From an uncultured Rhodospirillales bacterium (GTDB lineage: Bacteria; Pseudomonadota; Alphaproteobacteria; CACIAM-22H2), in assembly GCA_903860935.1 (NCBI GenBank), contig CAIOSQ010000461.1, forward strand, positions 1 through 38,682: a DNA stretch of 38,682 bases. Direction: 5' to 3'. Positions within the stretch are counted from its first letter, which is position 1, and every line of letters starts with the position of its first letter. The notes below the pieces were generated by a model that was not told where the DNA came from, did no database searches, and saw only the letters and a program-made list of their open reading frames with translations. The position numbers were made by a program, and so were the translations under genes. Below, in pieces: positions 1 through 9,119 of this stretch.

Positions 1-16
1 CGGCGGCGCGCGCGCG

Positions 17-1240
17 TCATGCGCTCTGGTACAGCTTGGTCATCACGAATTCGCGATGGCCCAGCGCCTCGGCACAGGTCAGCCTGCCGTTGCAGGTCCG
101 CACCATGATGTCGATCAGCGCATCGCCGGCCTGATCGAGGTTCATCTCGCGGCGCAGGATGCCGGAAACGTCGAGGTCGATGTGCTCGGGCATCAGCCGC
201 GCCGTCTTGGGGTTGGCGGTCAGCTTGATCACCGGCTCGATCGGGTTGCCGATGACATTGCCCTGACCGGTCGGGAACAGGTGCACCACGAAGCCCGCCG
301 CAGCCTGCAGGGTCACGCATTCGGCTGCGGCCGAGGACGTGTCCATGAAATAGAGGCCAGCACCCTTGCGCGGTTCCTCGGCCGGCGCGAGGACATCGAC
401 GTATTTCGTCTGGTGACCGATTTTCTGGAAATTACCGAACGCCTTCTCCTCGATCGTCGACAGGCCACCGGCGATGTTGCCCTTGGTGGGCTGCGACTCC
501 GAGAGGTCGTTGGTCTTGTGACGATTGACCACGTCCTGATAGGCGTTGAACACCGCCATGAACTTGTCGGCGACGTCCTTGTTCAGCGCCCGCTTCGCGC
601 ACTCGACCTCGGCCCCGGTCAGTTCGGTCGTCTCGCCGAAGCATGTCGTGGCGCCCATCGGGTCGATCTTGTCGATGAGATTGCCGACCGTCGGGCACGA
701 GGCGAGCCCCGACGTCGTGTCGGACTCGCCGCACTTGGTCGAGACCCACAACTCGTCGATCGCGCATTCCTCGCGCTGCTTTTCGGTCGCGTCCATGAGG
801 AATTGCTGCGCCCGGCGGCTCGCCATCTCGATGACCTTGAGATCACCGTAGCCCTCGATCGCGAAACCGGCGACGGGTTTGCCCGTCTTGGCGATGCCCT
901 CGACGACGCGCCCGGTCCAGCCCGGTTCGATCCCGATGACGATGACTGCCGCGACGTTCGGGCTGGCGCCCGTTCCGATCAGCGTGCGGAAATGCAGCGC
1001 GAGATCCTCGCCGAACTGGAGCCGCCCGTAGGCGTGCGGAATCGCCAGTGTACCCTTGATGTTGTTGGCCACGGCTTCGCACGCCGCGTTCGACAGGTCG
1101 TCGAGCGGCAGGATGATCACGTGGTTGCGGATGCCGACGCGGCCATTCTCGCGCCGATACCCCATGAACTTGATCTTGCTCGGGCTGCGCGAACGGCGCG
1201 AGACGATGGCCGGCGCGGCCTTGCCAGAACTGCGTGCCAT
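17..1240 (-). CDS. suyB: Probable (2R)-sulfolactate sulfo-lyase large subunit (UxaA/GarD superfamily)
   Basis: Large catalytic subunit of the altronate/galactarate dehydratase superfamily. From memory, the segments [42 protein letters not shown] and [12 protein letters not shown] resemble SuyB more than UxaA. SuyB, with SuyA, splits sulfolactate into pyruvate and sulfite in the cytoplasm. The conserved Cys in STKCGESD and the C-terminal [10 protein letters not shown] and GHREF motifs are present, and the roughly 407-aa length suits the family. I chose the ATG at 1240 because it lies one base after the stop of the small subunit, implying translational coupling; the ORF-track start runs into suyA. 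The alternative is an altronate or other sugar-acid dehydratase. Superfamily is certain, substrate moderately so. Confidence 0.7.
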   Translation of the reverse strand: MARSSGKAAPAIVSRRSRSPSKIKFMGYRRENGRVGIRNHVIILPLDDLSNAACEAVANNIKGTLAIPHAYGRLQFGEDLALHFRTLIGTGASPNVAAVIVIGIEPGWTGRVVEGIAKTGKPVAGFAIEGYGDLKVIEMASRRAQQFLMDATEKQREECAIDELWVSTKCGESDTTSGLASCPTVGNLIDKIDPMGATTCFGETTELTGAEVECAKRALNKDVADKFMAVFNAYQDVVNRHKTNDLSESQPTKGNIAGGLSTIEEKAFGNFQKIGHQTKYVDVLAPAEEPRKGAGLYFMDTSSAAAECVTLQAAAGFVVHLFPTGQGNVIGNPIEPVIKLTANPKTARLMPEHIDLDVSGILRREMNLDQAGDALIDIMVRTCNGRLTCAEALGHREFVMTKLYQSA

Positions 1241-1241
1241 G

Positions 1242-1529
1242 TCACCACCTCTTCGTCTTGATGTTGTGGACATGGACGTGCCGGCCCTTGCCGGTCGCCG
1301 CCACGACCTTCCCGATGTCGTGCCCGTATTTGAGAATCGTCTCGCCGGGCTTGAGGTCGCGCAGCGCGATCTTGTGGCCGAGCGGCACGGGGTCGAGGGC
1401 CTTGACGACGATCGTCCCGTCGCCCTCCATGACCCAGCCGGTCAGACGCTGCCCGGCCTTGACGTCCTCCACGACGACGACGCCGACATTGTCGGCCTTG
1501 TCGTGCACGATGAAATGGGTTGTCGGCAT
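1242..1529 (-). CDS. suyA: Probable sulfolactate sulfo-lyase small subunit (SAF domain)
   Basis: A 95-aa SAF-domain protein, the separate small subunit that partners UxaA-type large subunits. It starts [24 protein letters not shown] and ends [12 protein letters not shown]. The VHDKGD-like opening and the KTKRW tail are what I recall for SuyA; UxaA small domains end differently. The motif [20 protein letters not shown] is the SAF core. The start at 1529 follows an AGGGAG Shine-Dalgarno at about 5 nt, so the upstream ATG in the ORF track is less likely. It is followed with a one-base gap by the large subunit, so the pair is co-translated. Confidence 0.72.
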   Translation of the reverse strand: MPTTHFIVHDKADNVGVVVVEDVKAGQRLTGWVMEGDGTIVVKALDPVPLGHKIALRDLKPGETILKYGHDIGKVVAATGKGRHVHVHNIKTKRW

Positions 1530-1630
1530 GTCGCTCCCTTGCGCGCTGTCCACCGTCTTCGCGACGGCCCATCAAGCACCCTATGGGCGCACGTGCGGCG
1601 CGTCAACGCGGCGCCCGCGCCGCAAAGCAT

Positions 1631-2395
1631 TCACGCGAGGCCCGCATCGACCCGGAAGGATTGCGCGGTGATAGCGGCGCTGTCGTCCGCCGCGAGGAAC
1701 AGCGCCATGCGCGCGATGTCCGGCGGCTCGACGATGCGGTCGAGGCATTGCTCGCGACGGAACCGCGCCATGGTCTCGTCGGTCCACCACAGCGCGACCT
1801 GACGCTCGGTGCGGGTCGCACCCGGCACGATGGCGTTGACGCGGATGTTCATGGGCCCGAGCTCGCGCGCCATCGTGCGCGTCAGGCCTTCCACCGCCGC
1901 CTTCGCGGTCGTGTACCCCACCATTCCCGGTGCCTTGCGCATCCAGCTGATCGATCCGAAATTGACGATCGAGCCGCCGCCCGCGGCCGCCATTGCCGGC
2001 GCGACCGCCTGCAGCGCGAAGAACTGGTGGCGCAGGTTCACGTCCAGAACAGCGTTCCAGTATTCCGGCGTCACCTCGCGCCAATCGTGCCGGTCGTCGC
2101 GCGCCGCGTTGTTGACCAGCGCACGGATCGGCCCGAGTTCACCCTCCACCCGGGACACCGCCTGGCGCAGCGCCGCGATGTCGCGCAGATCGGCCTCGAT
2201 GAAAACCGGCGCCGTGCCGCCGCCCGCGCCGATCTCGTCGCGCAGAGCGCTGCTCGCCGCCGCCGCGATGTCGATGAAAGCCACGCGCGCGCGCTGTGCG
2301 CAGAAATGCCGGACAATGGAAGCCCCGATGCCGGAGCCGCCGCCGGTGATCAGCACGACACGCCCCGCAAGGCTGGGATAGGATGCGAACGTCAT
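1631..2395 (-). CDS. SDR-family NAD(P)-dependent sugar 1-dehydrogenase
   Basis: Classical short-chain dehydrogenase, 254 aa. It shows the cofactor motif TGGGSGIG near residue 20, NNAARDDRH in the central sheet, and the catalytic Ser plus Tyr-x-x-x-Lys in FGSISW...YTTAK. The NNA-x-DDRH, VNLRHQFF and FGSISW segments match the D-xylose/L-arabinose/galactose 1-dehydrogenase group, to which known sulfoquinovose dehydrogenases also appear related. It probably oxidises an aldose to a lactone. The start MTFASYPSL at 2395 has a GGGGACGAGGT ribosome-binding stretch upstream. It lies about 100 bp before suyA in the same direction, so a shared operon is plausible. The exact sugar cannot be read from sequence. 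Confidence 0.8.
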   Translation of the reverse strand: MTFASYPSLAGRVVLITGGGSGIGASIVRHFCAQRARVAFIDIAAAASSALRDEIGAGGGTAPVFIEADLRDIAALRQAVSRVEGELGPIRALVNNAARDDRHDWREVTPEYWNAVLDVNLRHQFFALQAVAPAMAAAGGGSIVNFGSISWMRKAPGMVGYTTAKAAVEGLTRTMARELGPMNIRVNAIVPGATRTERQVALWWTDETMARFRREQCLDRIVEPPDIARMALFLAADDSAAITAQSFRVDAGLA

Positions 2396-3296
2396 GACCT
2401 CGTCCCCCTGCTCTCTCACGCCGCTCCTGGGCCTGCGCGCGGGCGATCTCGCCCTCGACCTCGCCCCGGACAGCGGCGGCATCATCGCCGGATTCCGCCA
2501 CCGCGACACGCTCCTCATGCGTGCCCCGGACCTTGCCGAAATCGCGGCCCGCAACCCGCGCGGTGGCGCGAGCTGGCCGCTGGTCCCCTATTCCAACCGG
2601 ATTCGCGACGCCCGTTTTCCGTGGCGCGGCCGCATGATCGAACTTGCCCGCGACCACCTGAGCGGCGATCACGCGATCCATGGCCAGGGATGGCGACGGC
2701 CCTGGCAGGTCGTGTCGGCAGACGCGACGCGCGCCGTACTCGAGCAGCGCCACGCTCCTGACGGATTCTGGCCCTTCGCCTATCGCGCGCGCCAGGATTT
2801 CACACTGACCCCGGAGGGCGTCGCGCTGACGATGAGCGTCGAGAACATCGGCGACGAGGCGATGCCCGCCGGTCTCGGACACCATCCCTATTTCAGGCGC
2901 GCACCCGACACGCGGCTCCAGGTCGGTCTCGGCTCGATGTGGGAAGGTGACGCGGCGTGCTTTCCGCGGCGCCGCGTGACGGTACCGGACGCCTTCGACT
3001 TCCGGACCGCGCGCGCGGTCGATGCGATCGACCTCGACGCCGTGTTCGTCGGCTGGACCCGGCCGGCCCGCATCGATTGGCCCGATGCGGGGCTCGCGCT
3101 CGAGATATCCGCCGACGCGATCTACGGACGCCTAGTGGTGTTCATCCCGCCTGGACGGAATGTCTTCGCGGTCGAACCGGTGAGCCACGACACCGATGCC
3201 CTCAACCGTCCGCCGGAGGACGACCATGGACTCGCCTGTCTCGCACCTGGCGAGATTCTCTCGGGCGGCATGACGTTCCGCGTGACGCGGTCGTGA
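2394..3296 (+). CDS. Aldose 1-epimerase family protein
   Basis: Mutarotase-type (galactose mutarotase-like) protein of 300 aa. Recognisable elements are LVPYSNRIRDARF, DHAIHGQGWRRPW with the conserved HGxGW, the second catalytic-region histidine in GLGHHPYF, and the C-terminal EPVSHDTDALN, which carries the expected conserved acidic/His segment. It interconverts alpha and beta anomers of a sugar in the cytoplasm. It diverges from the SDR sugar dehydrogenase, which would act on one anomer, so the two may serve one pathway. The annotated ATG overlaps the SDR ATG on the other strand; the next in-frame ATG is far inside, so this start is kept. It ends 7 bp from the convergent CoA ligase. Confidence 0.85.
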   Translation: MTSSPCSLTPLLGLRAGDLALDLAPDSGGIIAGFRHRDTLLMRAPDLAEIAARNPRGGASWPLVPYSNRIRDARFPWRGRMIELARDHLSGDHAIHGQGWRRPWQVVSADATRAVLEQRHAPDGFWPFAYRARQDFTLTPEGVALTMSVENIGDEAMPAGLGHHPYFRRAPDTRLQVGLGSMWEGDAACFPRRRVTVPDAFDFRTARAVDAIDLDAVFVGWTRPARIDWPDAGLALEISADAIYGRLVVFIPPGRNVFAVEPVSHDTDALNRPPEDDHGLACLAPGEILSGGMTFRVTRS

Positions 3297-3303
3297 CCGC
3301 GCC

Positions 3304-4908
3304 TCAGCCGCCGAAATCCTGCGCCAGCGCGCGCAAACCAGAATCCTGGGCCAGCTTGTAGCGCAGGACACGCTGCGTCGGCCCGTAGGGCATGTCCGCG
3401 ACGATCGCCACATAGCGCGGGACCTTGGCCGGCGCCAGCCGCGCACGCAGGAATGCGTGCAGCACCTCGGCCGTGAGCGCCGCGCCCGCTCGCAGCACCA
3501 CCGCCAGGAGGATGTCGTCCTCCCCGAGTTCGGACGGTACCGCCACGGCGGCGGCCTCGGCCACGTCGGGGCAGGCGAGCGCAGCCTGGTCGATCTCGGC
3601 GGCAGCGACGTTTTCGCCGCGCCTGCGGATCATGTCCTTGTCGCGCGCGACGAACGCGAACAGGCCTGGTTCGGCTTCGCGTACACGGTCGCCGGTCGCG
3701 AAATACGCATCCACATAAGCCGCCGCAGTCGCCTCGGGCGCCTCGAAATAACCCTGCATCCCAAGTTCGGTCTTCACGAGCAACGTTCCCGGCTCACCTG
3801 GCCGGACATCGCGCCCTGCTTCGTCGACGACACGCAGGCTACCGAGCGCACGGCCATCGGGATGCCGGCAGACGCGCCCCATCGTGCCCACGCGCGGCGC
3901 CTCGCCATAGGGCTGCGCCAGGATGCCGGGGACCTCCGACATCCCGTAGCCCTCGGCGATCCAGCGCACGCCGAACGTCTCGCGGAACACCTGTTGCACG
4001 TCGGCCGGCATCGGCACGCAATAGACCCGGTCGAGACGGTGATCCGGCACGAACTCGGCGCGCGGCCGAAGCGCCAGGATCTTGCCGATCGATCCGAGCA
4101 TGTTGACCTGGGTCGCCCCGCTCGATGCGACCAGCGGCCAGAAGCGCGACGCACTGAACCGGCCACCGAGCACGAGCGTCGCGCCAGCGGCAAGCGCTCC
4201 CCCCAGCGAATAGAACAGCGCGTTGACGTGGAACATCGGGAGGATGCAGAGCATCCGGTCGTCGGGCTGTATCCATTGCCGCTCGACGAAACCTTCTCCC
4301 GCCACGACGAACGTCCGGTGTGCGTGCATCACGCCCTTGGGCACGCCGGTCGTACCCGAGGTGAAAAAGACAAGGCAGGTATCCTCCGGGGCCGGCATCG
4401 GATGTCCGGCTTCGAGGCAGGGCGCATCCGCGTCGCCAGTCAGCGCGCATCCCAGATCGAGACGAGGCACCGGCGACCCGGCCAGCGCCTCGTCCAGGAC
4501 GGATTCGAGTTCTGGCGCCTGGAGCACGAGACGCGGCTTCGCGCGGGACAGGATCGTCCCCGCTTCGGCGGCGCGTAGCTCCGGATTGACCGGGACGAAA
4601 ATCGCGCCGACCCGCACGATCGCGAACAGCGCACGCACGAGGTCGATGCCGGTCGGCCCCATCACCGCGACCCGGTCCCCGGCGCGCACGCCAAGCCGGG
4701 CGAGGATCGCAGCGCCGATCGACACCTGCCGCGCGAAGGCCGCGTAGGAAATCTCGCGCTCGCCCTCGACCAGGAAAATCCTGTCGCCGGCGGCGGTGAC
4801 CCGCGCGGCAAGGGTCTGCGGCAGCGTGCGCGGTACGGCCGCGTAGCGCGCGAGCGTCGCGGCTGGCCGCAGGGCCGGCACGCCGAGATCCGTGTGAGCG
4901 GTCGTCAT
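3304..4908 (-). CDS. AMP-dependent acyl-CoA synthetase/ligase (class I adenylate-forming)
   Basis: A 534-aa adenylate-forming enzyme that would activate a carboxylate to acyl-AMP and then acyl-CoA. The P-loop FFTSGTTGVPKG lies near residues 181-192, YGMSE near 321, ATGDRV near 404 and RRGENV near 429. The A10 segment near residues 506-519 reads MPYGPTQRVLRYKL, so Arg (about 513) stands where most family members have the catalytic Lys of TGK. Overall resemblance is to crotonobetaine/carnitine- or cyclohexanecarboxylate-type ligases; the substrate is unknown. It is the last gene of the tctC-to-ligase train, 34 bp after emrB, and converges on the aldose epimerase gene. Confidence 0.88.
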   Translation of the reverse strand: MTTAHTDLGVPALRPAATLARYAAVPRTLPQTLAARVTAAGDRIFLVEGEREISYAAFARQVSIGAAILARLGVRAGDRVAVMGPTGIDLVRALFAIVRVGAIFVPVNPELRAAEAGTILSRAKPRLVLQAPELESVLDEALAGSPVPRLDLGCALTGDADAPCLEAGHPMPAPEDTCLVFFTSGTTGVPKGVMHAHRTFVVAGEGFVERQWIQPDDRMLCILPMFHVNALFYSLGGALAAGATLVLGGRFSASRFWPLVASSGATQVNMLGSIGKILALRPRAEFVPDHRLDRVYCVPMPADVQQVFRETFGVRWIAEGYGMSEVPGILAQPYGEAPRVGTMGRVCRHPDGRALGSLRVVDEAGRDVRPGEPGTLLVKTELGMQGYFEAPEATAAAYVDAYFATGDRVREAEPGLFAFVARDKDMIRRRGENVAAAEIDQAALACPDVAEAAAVAVPSELGEDDILLAVVLRAGAALTAEVLHAFLRARLAPAKVPRYVAIVADMPYGPTQRVLRYKLAQDSGLRALAQDFGG

Positions 4909-4942
4909 GTCATGCCATCCATAAGCCGTCGTCCACGCCCGC

Positions 4943-6478
4943 CTAACGCCGCTGCGCCGCGGGAGCCGGTCGCTCCATCAGCAGGATGAGCGCAATCAGG
5001 GCGGCGAAGACCATCGTCAGCAGTAAGAACAAGTCCGCAAAGCTCATCACCAGCGCCTCGCGCCGGGCAAGTTCGGTCAGGCGCCGGATGGCGATCATCT
5101 CGGCCTCCGCGCCCCTCTCCGCGAAACGGGCGCCAAGACGCGCGACGCTCTCGGTCGCGGTCTCGCGCGACCACGACACCGACTCCCGCAACCGCGCGAA
5201 ATGATGATCGCTGCGCACGCCGAGCATCGTGTTGATCAACGCCAACCCCAGCGCACCGCCGAGATTGCGCATGAGGTTGTAGAGGCCGGCGGCATTCTTG
5301 AGCCGGTCGAGCGGCAGGGTTCCCAGCGCAAGGTTGTTGATGGGAATCATGCAGAACATCAGCGAGCAACCGCGGCAGATCTGGGGCAACAGCAATTCGT
5401 CGAAGCCCCAGTCGCGGGTCAGGGTCGCCATCTGCCAGGTGCTGAGCGCGAAGCCGCCGAAGCCGAACACCAGCATCCAGCGCGGGTCGAGGATCGCCAC
5501 CAGGCGGTTCGCGATCGGCGCCGTCAACAGCATGCAGATGCCGGTCACGAACATCGTCTCGCCGATCATCAGTGGCGTATAGCCCCGCACCCGGCTGAGA
5601 TAGAGCGGGAAGAGATACGTCATGCCGAACAACCCGACGCCCATCGCGAGCGAGAACATCGATCCGAGCGCGAAATTGCCGTTGGCGAAGGCGCGCAGGT
5701 CGACGATCGGTTCCTCGGCGAGCAGGACGCGCGCGAAGAACGCCGCACCGGCGAGAGCGGACACCAAGGCGAAGACGATCACCGTGTCGCTGTCGAACCA
5801 GTCCCGCAGCGGCCCTTCCTCGAGGACGTACTCGAGGCAGCCCAGGAAGGTCGCCATGAAGACGAGACCCGACCAGTCGAACTTGCGGAACAGCGCCCAG
5901 TTCGGGCGATCGTGATCGATCAGCGTCGCCCCGGCGAGGGCCACCAGGATCCCGGGCACGACATTCACGTAGAAGAGCCAGTGCCACGAGAACATGTCGG
6001 TCAGCCAGCCGCCGACCGTCGGGCCGATCGTCGGCGCGAGCGGCACCACGACACCCATCAGCGGCATGATCCGCTGCCGCTGGCTCAGCGAGAACATCGC
6101 ATAGGAGGCCGCGAACGTGGTCGGGATCATGCCGCCGCCCAGGAAGCCCTGAAGCGCGCGGTACACCACCATTTCCTCGATCGACGTCGCGGTGCCGCAA
6201 AGGATCGACGCCAGCGTGAAACCGACCGCGGAGGCCGAGAACATCCAGCGGGTCGAGACGATCCGCGAGAGGAATCCCGACAGCGGGATCATGATGACCT
6301 CCGCGATCAGATAGCTGGTCTGGACATAGGCGATCTCGTCCGCGCTCGCTCCCAGCCCGGCCTGAATCTCGGCAAGCGAGGCAGACACGATCTGGATGTC
6401 GAGGATCGCCATGAACATGCCGAAGATCATGGCGAGAAAGGCCAGCAGGCGGCGCAGCGGTATGGGCTCGGACGTCAT
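4943..6478 (-). CDS. emrB: EmrB/QacA-type MFS drug efflux permease (DHA2 family)
   Basis: A 511-aa multi-pass inner-membrane transporter. The first helix contains FMAILDIQIVSASLAEIQ, the hallmark of the 14-TM DHA2 family, followed by YLIAEVIMIPLSGFLSR, RALQGFLGGGMIPTTFA and the IGPTVGGWLTD motif. The tail LINTMLGVRSDHHFARL also looks like EmrB. It exports hydrophobic compounds with proton antiport together with the preceding EmrA-type adaptor. The start codon overlaps the emrA stop by 4 bp (ATGA), so the two are translationally coupled. The stop is TAG, unlike the TGA of most neighbours. Substrate unknown. Confidence 0.92.
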   Translation of the reverse strand: MTSEPIPLRRLLAFLAMIFGMFMAILDIQIVSASLAEIQAGLGASADEIAYVQTSYLIAEVIMIPLSGFLSRIVSTRWMFSASAVGFTLASILCGTATSIEEMVVYRALQGFLGGGMIPTTFAASYAMFSLSQRQRIMPLMGVVVPLAPTIGPTVGGWLTDMFSWHWLFYVNVVPGILVALAGATLIDHDRPNWALFRKFDWSGLVFMATFLGCLEYVLEEGPLRDWFDSDTVIVFALVSALAGAAFFARVLLAEEPIVDLRAFANGNFALGSMFSLAMGVGLFGMTYLFPLYLSRVRGYTPLMIGETMFVTGICMLLTAPIANRLVAILDPRWMLVFGFGGFALSTWQMATLTRDWGFDELLLPQICRGCSLMFCMIPINNLALGTLPLDRLKNAAGLYNLMRNLGGALGLALINTMLGVRSDHHFARLRESVSWSRETATESVARLGARFAERGAEAEMIAIRRLTELARREALVMSFADLFLLLTMVFAALIALILLMERPAPAAQRR

Positions 6479-7620
6479 CGCCGCGGACGCGCGGCTGCCC
6501 CGACACCGGATCCCGGATCGCGCGTGTCGATCCGCACGACGACCGACAATCCGGGGCGCAGCAGTTCGGGCGCCGGAACCACATCCGGCAGCGACACGCG
6601 AACAGGAACGCGTTGCACGATCTTGGTGAAATTACCGGTCGCGTTCTCGGGCGGCAGCAGGCTGAAGACCGCCCCAGAGGCCGGCGAGAAAGACTCGACC
6701 CGCCCCTCGAGCATCGCCCCCGGAAGCGCGTCCACCTCGATCCGTGCGACCTGCCCCGGCTTGAGGCGCGCGAGATGGGTCTCCTTGAAATTCGCGTCGA
6801 TCCAGAGCCCGGCGACCGGAACCACCGCCGCGATGCGCGCACCGGGCTGCACGAATTCCCCTGGCTGGACCGCCCGGTTGCCGACGATCCCATCGAACGG
6901 CGCCCGGATCGACGCGAAACCCCGGTCGCGCTCCGCCCGCGCCAGCGACGTCTCCAACTCGGGCAGCATGCGCTCCGCCTCGGCCATCTCGGCGCGGGCG
7001 ACCTCGACGCGCGCGCGTGCCGTGGCGATCGCGGCCTCCGCGGACACCAGCGCCGCGGCGCTGCGCTGGCGTTCCGCCTGCGCCTGATCGAGACGGGCAC
7101 GGCTGGCGTGATCACGGGCGGCGAGCGCCGTGTAGCGGGACAACTCCGACTGGGCGAGCGTATCGGCGGCGCGCAGCCCTGCCAGCTCGGCCTCGGCCTG
7201 GACGACCACCGCGCGTGCCGTGTCTGCCTGCCGTGCGAGACGCGCGATCGCGGCGCGTTGTGTCGCGATCCTCGCCCGTGCCGCTGCGATCGCAAGCACG
7301 ATGTCACCATCGTCGAGTTGCGCGATCACGTCGCCGGCATTCACCCGGTCGCCGTTGCGCACCTCGATCGCCACCACATGCCCCGGCAGGCGCGTGGCGA
7401 TCGTGGCGACATCGCCACGCACATAGGCATCGTCGGTCGAGACGACGAAGCGGCCATCACGCCACCACCGCCATCCGGCATCCACACCGGCCGAGAGCGC
7501 GCCGAGCAGCACGACGACGAGGATCCAGCGCCCAGGGCGGCGCTTGCGCGGGGCCGCGGCGGATGGCGCGTGCGGCAGTGACGGGCTCGGAGGGGTCGCA
7601 CCCGCGCCAGGAGAGGTCAT
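6475..7620 (-). CDS. emrA: EmrA/HlyD-type membrane fusion protein
   Basis: Periplasmic adaptor of 381 aa. A Pro/Ala-rich cytoplasmic start and KRRPG precede one membrane helix at about residues 31-50. Then come the typical STDDAYVRGDVATI segment, a lipoyl half-motif (LPGHVVAIEVRNGDRVNAGDV), a long Ala/Arg/Glu coiled-coil hairpin at about 95-215, the second lipoyl half (IRAPFDGIVGNRAVQPGEFVQPG) and a beta-barrel with ANFKETHLARLKPGQ. It links the EmrB permease to an outer-membrane channel; no TolC gene is in the window. It overlaps emrB by 4 bp and lies 62 bp after the amidase gene, probably in the same transcript. Confidence 0.92.
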   Translation of the reverse strand: MTSPGAGATPPSPSLPHAPSAAAPRKRRPGRWILVVVLLGALSAGVDAGWRWWRDGRFVVSTDDAYVRGDVATIATRLPGHVVAIEVRNGDRVNAGDVIAQLDDGDIVLAIAAARARIATQRAAIARLARQADTARAVVVQAEAELAGLRAADTLAQSELSRYTALAARDHASRARLDQAQAERQRSAAALVSAEAAIATARARVEVARAEMAEAERMLPELETSLARAERDRGFASIRAPFDGIVGNRAVQPGEFVQPGARIAAVVPVAGLWIDANFKETHLARLKPGQVARIEVDALPGAMLEGRVESFSPASGAVFSLLPPENATGNFTKIVQRVPVRVSLPDVVPAPELLRPGLSVVVRIDTRDPGSGVGAAARPRR

Positions 7621-7682
7621 GGCGCGATCCTACGCGCGCGTCGCGCGTCGGCAGCGTCGCGATCCGGCACGCCAGACCTGCG

Positions 7683-9116
7683 TCAGGCGCTCAGGGCCGC
7701 TATGTCCGGGCGCGGGCGCGCAAGGACCGGATCGCCGGCCATCGCCTGCTCGAGGGCGAGCGCCACGGCGAGCACCTTCGCGTCCCCGCCATGCGGGCCG
7801 ACGATCTGGAGATGCATCGGCGTGCCGCTTGGCTCGAGTCCGCACGGGATCGAGATCGCCGGATGGCCGGTCAACGTGATCCCGTAGGCGAGCGCGAGCC
7901 AGTGGAAATAGGTCCGCATCTGCACGCCATCGACGTCTTCTGGATAGAGGCGCTCGATCTCGAATGGCGGCACCGTCACCGCGGGGCAGATCAGGACGTC
8001 ATGGGCGCGGAAGAACTCCTGGAAGCCGCGGAAGATCCGCGTCTGCCGCGCATGGGCACGCGCGACGTCCAGCGCTGAATAGGCGAGACCCTGCTCGACA
8101 TTGGCGACGATGTTCGGTCCCAGGAGGTGGCGGCGCTTGAGATAGTTCTCATGATGCGAGGCCAGGAAGTTCTGCGCGCGGATGACCTCGAAGGTCTCGT
8201 CTGCCCCGTCCATGTCCGGATCGCGCCAGGCGCATTCGCGGAACCATCCGCCGATCCGCGCCACGCGATCGGCAAAGGCCTCGCGAATGCGGCTGTCGAC
8301 GACGGCGAAACCGAGATCGGCCGACACCGCGAGCCGCAATCCGGCGAGATCGGCGGGTTCAGGAAGCCGCAGCAGCGCCGGATCGACGCCATGCGCGTGG
8401 GGATCCGCGCCATCGGAGCGAATCTGTGCCGCGAGCAGGAGCGCCGTGTCGGCGACGTCGCGCCCCATCGGTCCCTGCACCGAGATATTCGTCCAGCCGA
8501 GAGGACGACGTTCCGTCGGGACGGTGCCCGGCGACACGCGAAAACCCACGACGCCGCAGAAGGCGGCAGGCGTGCGCAAGGACCCGCCGGTATCGGAACC
8601 CGTGCAGATCGGCAGCATCGACGCGGCGAGCGCCACGGCGGAACCGCCGGACGAACCGCCGCAGATGCGCGCGAGATCGAAGGGATTGCGGGTCGGCCCA
8701 TAAACCGGATTGTTGGTGTTCGCCCCCGCGCCGAATTCCGGCACGTTGGTCTTGCCGACCACGATCGCGCCGGCGGCGCGACACGCCGCGACCATGCGCT
8801 CGTCCTTCGCGGGCACATGGTCCTTCCAGATCGGAGAGCCCCAGGTGGTACGCAGCCCCTCTGTCTCGTTGAGGTCCTTCACGCCGAGCGGAAGCCCCTC
8901 GAGGAGGCCGAGCGCGTCGCCGCGCCGCACACGCTGCTCCGAAGCCGACGCCTCGTCCCGCGCGCGGTCGTAGCAGGTCGCCGTCACGGCGTTCAGCCGC
9001 GGGTTCACGCGCGCGATGCGATCGATGCAGGATCCGAGGAGTTCGACCGGCGAGATCCGGCGCGACCCGATCAATCGGCGCAGTTCCACGGCGGAGAGAT
9101 CGCAGAGTTCAGCCAT
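7683..9116 (-). CDS. Amidase (amidase-signature family)
   Basis: A 477-aa amidase-signature hydrolase. The Ser-cisSer-Lys triad is visible: Lys about 80 in GLPLGVKDLNE, the cis-Ser in ICGGSSGGSA (about 155), and the nucleophile Ser about 179 in GSDTGGSLRTPA. It hydrolyses an amide bond to a carboxylate and an amine or ammonia in the cytoplasm; no signal peptide is seen. Neighbours argue against the GatA subunit, since no gatB or gatC is present. It sits 3 bp after the amidohydrolase-2 gene and upstream of emrAB and a CoA ligase, which suggests catabolism of an imported amide. The substrate is not inferable. Confidence 0.88.
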   Translation of the reverse strand: MAELCDLSAVELRRLIGSRRISPVELLGSCIDRIARVNPRLNAVTATCYDRARDEASASEQRVRRGDALGLLEGLPLGVKDLNETEGLRTTWGSPIWKDHVPAKDERMVAACRAAGAIVVGKTNVPEFGAGANTNNPVYGPTRNPFDLARICGGSSGGSAVALAASMLPICTGSDTGGSLRTPAAFCGVVGFRVSPGTVPTERRPLGWTNISVQGPMGRDVADTALLLAAQIRSDGADPHAHGVDPALLRLPEPADLAGLRLAVSADLGFAVVDSRIREAFADRVARIGGWFRECAWRDPDMDGADETFEVIRAQNFLASHHENYLKRRHLLGPNIVANVEQGLAYSALDVARAHARQTRIFRGFQEFFRAHDVLICPAVTVPPFEIERLYPEDVDGVQMRTYFHWLALAYGITLTGHPAISIPCGLEPSGTPMHLQIVGPHGGDAKVLAVALALEQAMAGDPVLARPRPDIAALSA

Positions 9117-9119
9117 GTC

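Noticed and set aside
5201-7087. 628-aa plus-strand ORF antisense to emrAB
   Set aside because: His/Arg/Glu-rich composition typical of antisense frames in GC-rich genes; no domain resemblance.
4905-7310. 801-aa minus-strand ORF across emrB and emrA
   Set aside because: It is Arg/Ser/Pro-rich, in the wrong frame relative to two well-recognised transport genes, and reflects high GC content.
7683-9116. GatA subunit of the glutamyl-tRNA amidotransferase
   Set aside because: No gatB or gatC neighbour; the context is a catabolic and transport gene train, so a general amidase is preferred.
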